From assembly GCF_021155775.2 (NCBI RefSeq), contig NC_060232.1:13056251-13120250 (forward strand): a stretch of 64,000 nucleotides of DNA, in the 5' to 3' direction. The DNA comes from Neodiprion pinetum (Eukaryota; Arthropoda; Insecta; Hymenoptera; Diprionidae). Made by a program: the position numbers and the translations under genes. Shown in pieces: positions 27,610-39,800 of the stretch. The notes beneath the pieces are model-generated. The model was not told the DNA's origin. It made no database searches and worked only from the letters and a program-made list of their open reading frames with translations. Numbering within the stretch: the first letter of the stretch is position 1; each line of letters opens with the position of its first letter.

Positions 27610-29000
27610 GGGCTATTCCGTGTCAACCAGATCAGTCGTCTCGCAGATATTTTTTTAATTAGGCATGTGGATTGTGTAGGGGGAGTTAGATTTTTGTGCC
27701 AAAGCGCGAATCTCATAATGCAGAATTCGATTTTTTATTAACAATAACAAATTAGACTCCCATTTTTTTCAAAAATTCATAACTTTGGCAAAAAATTAGA
27801 TACAATATATTTTTTTTTTCAAATTACGCGGAAAGATCCATAGAATTTAAAAAAAAATACGAAATGGTAAAAAAAAGTTGTTATCAATTGTTTATTTAAC
27901 AATTAATTTTTCGAAGATTTTTAAAACAGTGACTGAGACGATCAAAAAATTTTTTTCAAATTCTGACATGTTCCTTGAACTGTACTACAACCTGTGAATT
28001 AATTCCAGAGGGGTGTTTTTCTTCGTTTTCGAGTAAAAAATAATTAAAGGTGTCGATGCGCACGAAATTGCGGCGCGCCGAGTCTCTACGTAATGGCGAG
28101 CGGCCAGTTGCCGTCCACCGCTGCCCCGCGGTGGCGTCGCAGCGTTATTTTAGTCATTTTCACGATGTAGGACATGATTGAAGAATCTGAAAAAAATACT
28201 GTACCTTCACAAGGCCTGCTCACAGCGATAAGTGAAGTTTCAAGAATGTGTTTTCACCGTTTTTTTATTACAGAGATTCAAAATAACGGTTACACACCAT
28301 GAGAGTGCACATAAATGATAATAATTACATAACTTGCTACTTATTTTAAAATAAAAACACATTCTTGAAACTTCACTTATCGCTTTGAGGAGGCCTTGTG
28401 AAGGTACAGTATTTTTTTCAGATTCTTCAATCATGTCCTACATCGTGAAAATGACTAAAATAACGCTGTGACGCCACCGCGGGGTAGTGGTGGACGGCAA
28501 TTGGCCGCCCGCCATTACGTAGAGACTCGGCGCGCTGCAATTTCATGCGCATCGACACCTTTAATTATTTTTTACTCGAAAACGAAGAAAAACACCCCTC
28601 TGGAATTAATTCACAGGTTGTAGTACAGTTCAAGGAACAAGTCAGAATTAAAAAAAAATTTTTTGATCGTCTCAATCACTGTTTTAAAAATCTTCGAAAA
28701 ATTAATTGTTAAATAAACAATTGATAACAACTTTTTTTTACCATTTCGTATTTTTTTTTAAATTCTATGGAGCTTTTCGCGTAATTTGAATAAAAAAAAA
28801 TATATTTTATCTAATTTTTTGCCAAAGTTATGAATTTTTGAAAAAAATGGGAGTCTAATTTGTTATTGTTAATAAAAAATCGAATTCTGCATTATGAGAT
28901 TCGCGCTTTGGCACAAAAGTCTAACTCCCCCTACACAATCCACATGCCAAATTAAAAAAATATCTGCGAGACGACTGATCCGGTTGACGCGGAATAGCCC
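27610..29000. mobile_element. 1.39-kb near-perfect palindrome (foldback element)
   Basis: The left arm 27610-28254 and right arm 28354-29000 are inverted copies that match almost base for base in every segment compared. Examples are GGGCTATTCCG with CGGAATAGCCC at the ends, TGTGTAGGGGGAGTTAGA, GGCGCGCCGAGTCTCTACG and AAGTTTCAAGAATGTG next to the loop. The loop is about 99 nt. ATAT flanks both ends (27606-27609, 29001-29004) and could be a 4-bp duplication, or a TA within it. The high arm identity means a recent insertion or continuing arm correction. No ORF with transposase character is present. It sits between SRPK and NOL11. Confidence 0.8.
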
Positions 29001-29004
29001 ATAT

Positions 29005-30433
29005 GTAAACCTGCTCCAAAACTACGAATTATCAAATTGTTAAATACCCTAAATCTTTCAAGATTGTTGTAACACCAACACCTAAGAATATTCGCAGCAG
29101 CGCTATCCTAGTATTAGCTTTAATATTAAATCAATAGTAACTATGTCCCACAAACAGTCACTATTGTGCTGCAGGTGAATAATGATAGTAATCAATTATA
29201 ACACATATGCAATTCTACACATTTACATGCTATAAAACTAACAAAATAACAAGTACCCGGTATGGTAATCTTAATAGATAAACTTTGTAACGAACAGGAT
29301 AGTAAGAACATTTAAGAAGTAAACTACGACCAGAACTCAGCGTATCGTGACCCCGAGAGTGCACATGGCATTAACGTCCGCGAAATATAACACCAAGAAA
29401 CATGGGTCACCTCTAGCGTACGTGCACTGTGATCACTATATAAGGAAAACGCAGCTAAAATCGGCCCAGGTCCTAACGTCTTCGAAAAGGGGGAAAGAAG
29501 CACGGTAGCCAAGGGAGCTTACTGCCCTAACACCAAAGCCCACGCGGATAGGAAGCTGATGGCGCAACGATCCTACACCCACACCACCGCACTAATACGG
29601 CGTTGTACCATGTATAAAAAAGCTCGCAATATAGTAATAGCTAAAGATCACGGGCGAACATGCAACGAAGATATCGTACCCCAGTTTTAATTCCTAGAAA
29701 AAGGGGGAAGGTGCGCAGAAGTTGACAAAGAGTTATAAAGCGGGGGATCGTTCTGCGCAGTAATTGATACCCATAAAAACGGCGACCGATCATCGGATCG
29801 TCCTCTTGGATTCTACCACTAGTTTCATTATCTTGTCCCGGTACAGTCTCGCGGTAAAATCCTTTTGCCTTTTGCATTCAAACTTTTCCTACGAAGTTAC
29901 TCTGTCTAAAACTCCAGCGACCTTCCAGCTCCATTTTTGTATATATTAATTCAAAATCTAACAACTTGTAATCCCATTGTTTGTGACTTGAAATCTGAAA
30001 CTACAAAATAAATCCAAGTTAATCAAAGTACTCAAATATTACATCCAAATCAGTTATTCCGTTAATTCCTCTCACCAATCTGCGCTGCAATTCATCATAT
30101 CGAGAATATTCTCCAAAGGTAAGCCCATTTAAATCTTTCATCCAACAATTACTCCTTCCTCGGTTCGTTCGATTAGAGCGATAGAATGACCGTTGTCCGA
30201 TGTATTTCAATACTTTATCGGTAATTGGCGACCCAAACTACTGATGTGAGTCGAACTGTAGCTGTGTGAACAATGCCAGTGTCTAGCATCTGTGAATTTC
30301 CATTAGGTACCGTACGACGCCACAGCCGTATGGGACCTTCCACTCCATCCAATTCTAAATTCTCTCTGACGCAACCCAAGTAGCGCTTTCCTACTTTATT
30401 CACATTCCTATTGGTCGAAAGCTGGGCAGCAAA
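29005..30433. other. Intergenic, possible LTR-retroelement debris
   Basis: This segment is more GC-rich than its surroundings at 29320-29620 and includes a TATATAAGG (about 29437). Around 30205-30240 TTTCAATACTTTATCGGTAA then TTGGCGACCCAAACTACT closely parallels 46696-46736 (TTTTAATACTCAATCGGTAT then CTGGCGACCCGAAACTACT). TGGCGAC-type strings occur at LTR/primer-binding-site junctions, so two LTR fragments are possible. No protein remnant was identified. Confidence 0.3.
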
Positions 30434-30564
30434 GGCCGTGTTCGTAAATTGACTGATAGTACTGAAAATTCCCTAGGACAGAGTCAGAGCTATCCGCGAA
30501 CTTGGAAGCGCAACAGAAATAAAAGATTGCTGACAGTACTGTCAGTCAATTTTTGAACACGGCC
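30434..30564. mobile_element. 131-bp MITE, copy 1, upstream of NOL11
   Basis: Ends are inverted: GGCCGTGTTCGTAAATTGAC and its near-complement GTCAATTTTTGAACACGGCC, continuing through TGA(C/T)AGTACT. AAA flanks on both sides. A second copy of identical length at 47333-47463 differs at a handful of positions. The 3-bp duplications and GG...CC ends fit the PIF/Harbinger superfamily, though AAA is not the preferred target. It ends about 195 bp before the NOL11 start codon. Confidence 0.8.
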
Positions 30565-30758
30565 AAAATAGTGCGGGTAGCATTTTGCTGCCCCTGAAAA
30601 TTTAGCTCGAGGCAAGCTCATATTCAGTGAATATAGAGATCAGTGATGTAAATACTAAATATAAACCAGTGTGTGCGTTGATGACAGCGTATTTTGAATA
30701 GCCACACGCAACCACACAAATCTTATAATATACGAGTTGTATTTATTAATATGTTGTA

Positions 30759-33700
30759 ATGGCTAAACTTAGCTCATATTACACTTTGTGCCCACTTATA
30801 GATCAACAAAATCTTTTGGGGGTCGAAAAGGATTGTAATCCTGGATGTGTGATAGTTACTTTGGGAAAAAATATCGTTATCAGATACAAGGTTATCTTCA
30901 GTCATCATATCTACGACATTCTCGGTCACATTAAAAATGTCCAAAAAATTTTTAATCCTCTCACTCAGATAGCGAGATACCGTCTTTCTCACGCAAAAGA
31001 CGTTCGCTTCGGCCTAATTTTATAACAGCCTTTGTTTCTCATAAAGAACATTGCAGGAAATGGAGTGTCCACATGTGCTTTTAGCAATCTAGTTTGGCAG
31101 CAACACAATGTTAACCAAAGCAGAATGCACCCTCAGGTTGACAGAAACTTATTGTACTTCGCCGTTTCATACAATTGCATGGTTGTGGTTTCCCATATGT
31201 TGCCAAATTTTTTCTAAGAGCTACATATATTCCTAACTATTTCATTCGAGGCACCTCAAATACAACCATAAGATAGGGACACAATTTATTACTTGGCAGC
31301 ACAACGCTATCTGGGTGGGAGTTATTTCTCATTTATATTGCCTGCACATTTTTTATATGTGCAAATACATATATAAATACTCACGTTTATCTAAATGGTA
31401 AGATCAACTAAGCAGTTGTCTAATTTGATTTATCCTTCACAGCTACAGGATTTGAAACAGTTGAGCAGTTGGTCCACCAAGGACCGTCTTACGACCCAAG
31501 TAATCTACGATGAAATAGATGCTCGGTACGTCGCAGTTTTCAATGAAATTTACCTTAGGGTATGGCATGAGAGTGCTAGCGACCTTGACAAAGTAAAGAA
31601 GCATAAATTTCATAGCCCATTTCACGCTATACTTCGAATAGATAATTATCCTCCAATCTTAGTCTGTCAAAATGGGTCGACAGCATCACTTACTTGGGCT
31701 TTGACAAACCGAAAGTCATGGTATAGCAAAGGAGTCCTCCAAAAGGAAGAGAAGATAAGAGACTGTCAGCTCATAAATATTGGCTCAAAAATGTACTTGT
31801 GTATGTTAACATGTATAGACAATCTCCATGATTATATTGTCGTTCCACTTGATGGCCAGACATATGTTGAAGACTCGGAAAATTTAAAGAGGATCAAGCT
31901 GCAACGAACTGCAGAAAAACTTGTAGGCCATGTAGTTATCCAAGATACAAGTAATGCTTACCTTCTCACTTTGTGTAAGTAAAGGAAATTAAGTCATGAT
32001 ATCAAAATTTGACTGCTTGTCAAATAAACTACTATAAATTTCCCAAATTTTTTAGGGTCACATGGACGACTCTACAGTTATTCATTACTTGGATGCTCTG
32101 CTAATCCACCACCAGGGAATTTATTGAGTGTTGTAACAGCACTAAACACGAAGCACCCAATCATAATGACTCCCTTGAATGAAATAACAATTGCAGCTTA
32201 CGGTGCTGATATTCAAGAAGAAGGAGCGATTTTGGTTATTTATAACCTTTCGTTTAAGTTGGTACAAGCCATCCAGAAACTTAAACTTTATACAAAAGAG
32301 GCGAAATTGTGGAGAATAGAAGACAAGTTGCTCCTAGCAGCCAATCGCCACTTAGCAGTAGCTCCATTTAGCCTAACACCACAGCGAATAGAAGCAATGG
32401 TCGGATCTTCGCGTCTTGCTCCAAATTCGACTGTCAATGTAAACGGAGATGACAACGAAATTGTTGTTATACAAGAGATGGAAACTGCTATTTGGGGATC
32501 AGAGGTCACAGAGGCTGTAACATTCTCTGATCCTATGCCTGAAGAAATAAAAGTACAGCTCTCAACGCTAGTCAAAGATGGTCTGCCTGAAGCTGTTATA
32601 TTAGAAACATTAATCCCTACTCTAATAAAATCTAGAGATATTAGGAATATAATTTGGTGCCTGAAGAACTTCAGAGATGTCCCTGAAAAACTGCTAATCA
32701 ACCTTTTATCGTTTTGTCTTACCACATCTGACAAATCGTTCGATTCCGATCAGAATGGATTTACCGATTCTTGTGTAATTGAGCCCCTTGGGAGGGCTGT
32801 TTTTCTCAATCATATTCTTAGTGTTCATTATTCGGACATTTGCCTAATGTCGCATTTAAAAACTAGTCTTGGCTTCACTGAGATTTTGAGTTTACTCGAT
32901 TATCTGACTCATGCTCTCGACTCTACACAAGAAGAACACGAACTGCCTCAAACAGGAACTTCTCAGCCCAGTGAAGAACAGCTACTGGACTGGGCCAGCC
33001 TCTTACTTGATTCGCATTATCAACAGTATCTTCTATCCCAAGACCCAAGAATCTGTTCATTGCTACAGCAGCTCAGCTCAGTGCTAGAAGTCCATGTAAG
33101 TATCATAATTTATTATCAATAAAATTAGTATGAAAGGTGTTGGCAAGATTTGAAATGGTACTGGGAAACAGCTTCATTCATCATTTGGTACAAAATATAA
33201 TATTCTTGATCTCTTTCGAACGTCAATTTTTAAAAAACCGTAAACACTAAAAGTACCATCTATTATTTTTCAATAGTCGTTTGAATACGCATAGAAATAA
33301 ATAGGTTTTAATATCAAATATTGCGAAAGTAGATACATTTATATGAAAACAAGAATATAGCTCGTATATTACTCAATATGTGTACTTGCTGGACAATCTG
33401 TAAACTTGGGATACTTTGGTGAATTTTCGATTGACTAAGATAACTTTTTTGAGAAATGTAGGTATATTTTTTTTGGAACTTTTACAATTGTGAGATACTC
33501 TTTTTTTGTTACCTTCGCATGAAGAATCTTCTTTTGGTTAGGACATTACAAAACCCCAAAAAATCTAAACTGGTGAACTGTGTTACAGTCTATGAATGCT
33601 AGATAATGTCTTTGAAACACTTGGCAAAATTTTTGAATTGGTCAGAAAAAACAAAATTGATATTTTCAACGAATCTTATTTTTAGATTTCATTGGTCACC

Positions 33701-35234
33701 CATTTCATTTCATTAGTCTTGAATTAATACACTGCAATTCAAAGTTCTCTAGTAGTTAAAGAAATGAAATTCGTAAGAAACAGAGGTCATACTTCAAAAC
33801 GTATACTTACTACTTATACTTCAAAATAATGTATGACCATGACATTGAATACAAACGAAATAGGCTGGTGAAACATTGGGAATATTCATATTTCTGTATA
33901 ATGTTTTTTACACACCGTATGAATATAATGCTATGGTCAAATTATGAATATTTTATATATTATTATGTTTTTTTGGTAATGAAGTGTGGGTAACATTGAT
34001 CTGGAAATTAACAATAATTAATTCAGCTGAAATTTTGTTTATAACATCAGGCTTCGCAATGAAGTAGAGAAAATCAATACTTTAGAAGGAGGATTTGTCT
34101 CACGGAGTAGAAATATCTTTAGAAAATATATATTACTATACATATTTCATTTTTTATCACGCACACTATCTTTTATGTCGAGAGAAAAAAAATAATAATA
34201 ATTTGTAATATCAAATCCTATCAAACTGATTATTGTTTTTTTTTTTTTTTTTGTTATATTCGTCATGCAAAAATATATTCTTCCACAATTTTTTTAATCA
34301 AAAGTTGCTGATTTTTGTGTACGCTCAGATAACTACCACGAACAATAAATCGTGCCCAACTTTTGACATCTTCACTTATTAGATAGTCTAAGTTTTTAAG
34401 AGGATCTAAACAATATCTAATTGATTTTGAACTTTTGTTGAATTATTTCTCGGCAAACATAGTGAACTAAGAAAAAAAAACATCAACTCCCTAGTATTGG
34501 TATCGTATGTAGGGTTGCATTCATGATCAATTCAGATCTAATTTTGCACCCATGGACAAAATTATGTACATGGTCAAGTGGACACTGTTACTGCTAAATT
34601 ATTAATTCACAAAACGTTTCAACATTGTACATCATTTAGACAATCATATTGGGTATTCTACGACAACTCGACCAATGTCTATTCCTGATAATCTCCAGTT
34701 TGTTTCAAGTTTTGTTAATGAGAACAGTTTTCCGCGAATTAAAAGATTGTAAAAAATGTCTGTAAGTCATTTATTGCGCAGCATTTTCCTTTGGCATCTT
34801 CGGTACAAATACCAGTCATATTTACAGCTGGGTTCACAGCAGAGTCAGTATGATATGTTCAGAAAAGTTAACCAATGATTTACGGAAATAGTTTGCGATA
34901 AAAAAAGCTTGTCTAACAACAAATTTTTTATCGCTGAATTCGAATTGTTTATTTACGAATATAAATACCCCGTAACTACGAGAAAATTTATGAAATTGGC
35001 AGAATCCAGTTGACCTGTGACACTTATAATGTATCATCTCATTATCAATAACTACCTCTTTAATAGTAATTGATTTGATGTATAATTTCATTTTATCATT
35101 TCCAGTTTCATGTCATTGATGATCTGCAAACTCTAAGATCACTGGTAGAAAGACTTCGCGACGGCAAATCTCTCGGGCCAACTCCGAAAGGTGCTTCAAA
35201 ATATTATTCTATTGAAGAAGTAAAGTTGTATTAG
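30759..35234 (+). CDS. NOL11: Nucleolar protein 11 homologue (NOL11), 4 exons, 610 aa
   Basis: NOL11 is a metazoan component of the nucleolar small-subunit processome (t-UTP group), needed for rDNA transcription and early pre-rRNA cleavage. Exons are 30759-30890, 31443-31974, 32056-33095 and 35106-35234; phases agree at every junction. Exon 1 (residues 1-44) ends LGKNIVIRYK. Exon 2 continues LQDLKQLSSWSTKDRL, aligning with the family's N-terminal beta-propeller, and contains the conserved (R)VW...LDKVKKHKF. Exon 3 (222-568) covers the middle and helical C-terminal parts (DWASLLLDSHYQQYL). Exon 4 ends ASKYYSIEEVKLY, matching the family's characteristic terminus. Human NOL11 is about 719 aa, so this one is shorter. 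The exon 1 donor (AAG|GTTATC) is weak but gives an ungapped match. An AATAAA lies 11 nt after the stop (35245-35250). Confidence 0.88.
33096..35105. other. NOL11: NOL11 intron 3, 2 kb
   Basis: AT-rich intron with T-runs near 34236. No inverted-repeat element or additional exon was recognised. Confidence 0.6.
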
Positions 35235-35244
35235 GTACAGAGTA

Positions 35245-35250
35245 AATAAA
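35245..35250 (+). terminator. NOL11: NOL11 polyadenylation signal
   Basis: A canonical AATAAA lies 11 nt after the stop codon. This would give a very short 3' UTR, so later sites may also be used. Confidence 0.5.
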
Positions 35251-36251
35251 GATAAATTTGCACATTAAGACATTTGCATTTCGTTTAACTTAATATTAAT
35301 TCATTCTTTTTCTATCTTTTTATGGGTTGAATCAACCGCAGTGAGTCCAGAATTCATTTTATATGGGTAATTTCACAATTGATATCGTAGCTATCTGGTA
35401 TCAAAAATACAATTTGTCTTTTATTCTCATATCTCATCTTGCGTGATAGGAGGTGATGATTTGTAAAATACTAGCTTTAGAACAAGAAGAAAACACACAT
35501 GCTACGTTTTAGACGAAACATACATATTATGAAATTCGTCTCATGAAGCACAATTATAGACCTTGTATGTATGTGACATGTTTTCAAGTGTATTACAATA
35601 CTTGTTAAAAGCCACGTAAGACAGGGATCCCCTTGTTAGTGTTTGATTACGACTACGGTTTCAGTCTCACTGATCACCAGGAGAGAGTCTCCTGAAAATC
35701 ATAGTCTAGACAGCGGGTTCTAAATTCGCAATCAATACTTGTCAGGCAAGTGTAGTACTTGGCTCTATTTTTTGATTTCCCATCAGAGATTGGCGATTAA
35801 TTTTCGCACTCGAATAATTACGTACTTGGCGGATGTTTTGAAATTCATAATGCTTTTGCCATGTATTTAATTCTTTGTCCCTATTAAAAATCTGTGTCAA
35901 AGGTTTTAAGAGTTAAAAAAACAAGAATCTGAAAAATGTTGAATTACACAGGACATGAACTCAATTTTTCTATTTTTTTTCATCAAATTTGTAAAAGATT
36001 TGATACTAAAACAGTTTTAACACCCTGGCAAAATTTTAATAAATTTATGGAAACTATATCCTTTATGTCAATCAGTTTGCATTCTACCTTCTGATAGATT
36101 TATTTGTTTTGTCATTATTTAAGCGGTATAGTAATGTTCAGAATCTAGTTGAGATTATACCTCTTCAAAATATTGAAAAAATTAAAAAAAAATAATTTCA
36201 CCTTCTACATATCACTCTAATGATTGTTGAACGTATGGATTTTTGTGACCC

Positions 36252-36446
36252 GAGAAGTTCGTCGGGGGAGGTCAATATTTGATCAGGAGATTGTCTTCCT
36301 CGACAGTAGCCATACTACGAACATCTATGCTATTAGGAATGTCTTTTAACCCTGATGATGGCTGGCTTGGCCTAACCGAAACATCGCCCAATGAAACTTA
36401 ACAGTTTCACTCCGATCAAATATTGACCTTCCCCGACGAACTTCTC
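36252..36446. mobile_element. 195-bp hairpin element enclosing a hammerhead-like motif
   Basis: Two 33-nt arms (36252-36284 and 36414-36446) are near-perfect inverted copies: GAGAAGTTCGTCGGGG then GGTCAATATTTGATC. Between them, at 36352-36382, is CTGATGATGGC...CCGAAAC. This contains the two invariant blocks of a hammerhead ribozyme core (CUGAUGA and GAAA) at a suitable spacing, and GAAAC TTAACA GTTTC follows (about 36393-36408). Comparable motifs are known in Penelope-like elements and retrozymes. A closed three-stem fold could not be demonstrated by eye. It lies between the converging 3' ends of NOL11 and UQCRC2. Confidence 0.5.
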
Positions 36447-36603
36447 ACTCATCTAATGATATTCTCGTTTATACATCGTATTTGCCATACCGCTCGGAAA
36501 AGGAATATATAAGTGTTAAATGATACAATTGAAAACGAGTTCTAGGGCTATAGTGACATAATGCAAAGCCTACAATGGCAAAGGATGATAGATTGTAAAT
36601 TCT

Positions 36604-36609
36604 TTTATT
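36604..36609 (-). terminator. UQCRC2: UQCRC2 polyadenylation signal candidate
   Basis: AATAAA on the minus strand, about 235 nt after the UQCRC2 stop codon. Another AATAAA lies at 36680-36685. Confidence 0.45.
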
Positions 36610-36841
36610 CCTTGAAGTAAGACGGGACAAGAAGGTAGTCTTGAACAATAACTTTCAGGATGTTATTACAGTTCAACTGTTTATTATTTGGTAATATTTA
36701 CACAATTACAGGAATTGTAATACCACGATGGCCGTCACTTTATGATCGATGCTCTAGTGACGCTCTTGTGATTTCTGATAAATAGATATCCATTGTTAAA
36801 TAGTACTAAATGATTGACGATCTCTCTATTTTACTCTGTCT

Positions 36842-39800
36842 CTATTTTAGTTCTTCAACATATGGAACTGTATCAAGATCGCCAATTCCGGCCATGGACA
36901 GTTTACCCTTGCCAATTTTAGCAGCCACCTGTAAAAGAATATACTCTTTACTTAATGATTTTCATTGAAGGTTCCCAATAGACAAATTAGGCAAAACAGG
37001 GATTCTTCCGAATTCCACTTAACTCTAATAATGTTTTGCAACAACACATGGACTAGTTTGATATTTATGTTAACAATTTGTATCATGCGAACAAGGTATC
37101 AAAAAGTATTTATTCTTTTAAATAAATGATTTGCATATGGAATCCAAACATGTAAATTTCTATTTTTTTTATACTTATATTTCGAAATGTCAAGTTTACT
37201 ACACAAAGACACATTTTTGTCAAGGAGCCCTATCAAACGAAACTTCTAAATTCAACGCCACTCAATCAGAAATCTACTAGATAGGATTTCAATGAAGCTC
37301 CTACCATCGTTGCCCTTTGCCGACAACATGGATCTATCAAGGCATAATCCATATTTCAGTGACGCATTTGCCAGAAATATTTTACAAGGGGGTTTCAGCT
37401 CTATTCCGTAAAAAGAAAGTGATGGTAGTAACGCCATGTATACTTGCGGGTGCCAATATCAGACTGTTTGCTTTAATACACAGAATGGAGTAGGTTATGC
37501 ATGAGTCTAGCAATCCAAGTGGTAAGTGATGTTTCCAAAGAGGGAGTTAATAAGAAAAAGATTGAGCACCAAATGGACTACCAAAGATTACCACACAACT
37601 GTAAAGCAGCATCATCTGAACATTCTACTTTTCTGTATTTTGTTAACACCTAATTTTTTTTGTTTCTTTCTTTTCTTTTCAATTTCTCGATTTTTAATTG
37701 CTGGAATATTTCATCTTTGGAGCTAATGCCACGGAAATGTTTTTTTTCTTGAACACCCCTAACTATACCAACCTAGTTTTCTTTTTTTCTACATCGAACA
37801 TTAAAGAGCTACGAATTTTTAAGCCCAACAACATTCTCTCATTATTACACTAGCTCTCACTAGTAAAAAAGCCTTCAGGATAAAAAAAAGTTTCCAGGAT
37901 AAATCAAAATGTTCCAAAACTTTTCCCATTTAAGGATATTCAAAGAAGCAGTAGATACCCTGTTCATTTGCAATTAATGGAAAAAGTATGACCTAATTCT
38001 TAGGGATTTTACAATATTATACAAAAACAAAGTCAACTTTTCAAGACAAACCTACGAAACTTAATTATAGAAAAGTACATTATTCAATAATAGTCTACTA
38101 ACAACTGTCAATATCAATTGAGGAAGTATGAGACTTGAATGTAAATGTTGTCAACCGTATGGCGACCCAGCCCGTGGGATGAGAATATTTATTTTGAAAC
38201 TATATTGCGTCTGTTGCTAGTACCATTGCATGAGAGCGGTCATGAAAATGAGGTAATTACCGATTGAGGTAACCCGATTCAAAGCTTGAATGTATCCCCT
38301 AAAAGGCAGGGCTCATGCCCCTGGGGGGTGTTTGCATATTTGCTTGGTTCAATTAAAATACCTCAAAAAGGCGGATCAGGGAGTGAACGCAATAAGCAAT
38401 GGCTAGCTCTAAAAGACAGAGCAAGAAGCCCGTGTTACTCAAGCGCTCGCATTCAAAGCTGGAGGTTGCTCCGATCGATATACTGGAAGAATAAACTCAT
38501 ATACAGTAGCGCTCAAAAGTATTCTGACAATATGAAATCCGTTATTATTTTGATCCATAATTCTTCTTGTTGTTCTTTATTTTAACATTATTTTTTAAAG
38601 AACGAGAGTTAAATTTCTACAATTATGTACAACATCGAATTTCTTCAATAAAAAATATCATTGATTCTCGTATTTTATATTTGTATCTAATCAACCCAAT
38701 TACTATCTTTGTCAAAATACTTCTGAGCGCTACTGTACATACACTATCGAATGTGATAAACGCGTGACAAATCTGTTTTGCGGGCAGTGGGCGCCATTGG
38801 CAATCGAAGCAATTGAGCTTGAAACCGGAGCGCGAGAGATCAGTTGACCATTAACACCTAAAGTGATAAGTTGCTGCACATGAGGACCAAATTCTGGCGA
38901 ATATTCGAACGCTGTCATTTTCAGCAGAAATTAGATTAACTGCAAATAAGAGCAAACCCTTCCTTTGCTTAACAATAATAGTCTGCATTGCATTTTGCAA
39001 CTGACTACGAAAAAGGAGACATTTAAAAAAAAATTGGAGTACAAAATGCTACGAAGAGTTTAAAATTCGGTGAATATTCGTTATAGTATCTATCTAATTT
39101 TTTGTGAACAATAGTAGAAATTTTTTTTACTATACATATCTTCTTGTATTTAACTAATTAGACATCAGCTCAAGTAATAACTTTAGGACTTACGTTTTTG
39201 ACATCGGCGGCGCTGACTTTTTCAATTTCCGCAATAATCGCACTTGGGGATGCTACAGTGCCTTTAAATAAAGCCTGCTGTGCGAGAGACTCATGTCTTG
39301 CTATGGAATTATCAGTAGCATATAGAACAGCAGCTTTCAATTCTGCTTTACCGCGAGAAATATCTGCATCTGTAACTGAAGGCTTGAGTAGCCATTTACT
39401 GGCTGCAGTTGTTAGCTGTTTGGAAAGGAAAAATAGCTTTAGTGAACTCATCTGGTACACATTATTACATACACAATTGAGCAACTTACAGTTCCTGCAA
39501 TATTTCCAGGTGCCGTTAAAATAAAACCGAATATTCCCGAGTCAGAGTAGCTCGCATTCAACGCTGATACCGCAAAAGGATCTTTACCCGCTGCTGTGGC
39601 AACAGTTCGGTAAAGAGGGGCCGAAGTTGATCCCCACTTAACGTGAGGCCCAGTCCCAGCAGCTCTCTGCAATATCGCGAAAGCTATGGCCTCTTTCTCT
39701 TTGTTCAGTCCTGCTCCTTCCACAGCCACAGCTACAGTAGCAAGAGAAGATGAACGCTCCTTGCGAAGTTCGCCACCAAAGTATCGAGCAGGTTCACCAC

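Noticed and set aside
28240..28434. 64-aa minus-strand open frame
   Set aside because: It spans the loop and inner arms of the 27610-29000 palindrome and is a by-product of that repeat.
32288..32734. 148-aa minus-strand open frame
   Set aside because: It is antisense to NOL11 exon 3 and has no independent protein character.
38730..38918. Minus-strand open stretch within UQCRC2 intron 6, preceded by an acceptor-like TTTGCAG
   Set aside because: Exon 6 joins exon 7 directly in phase and matches the known C-terminus without a gap. The peptide resembles nothing in UQCRC2.
39198..39524. 108-aa plus-strand open frame
   Set aside because: It lies antisense to UQCRC2 exons 5 and 6, whose coding assignment is secure.
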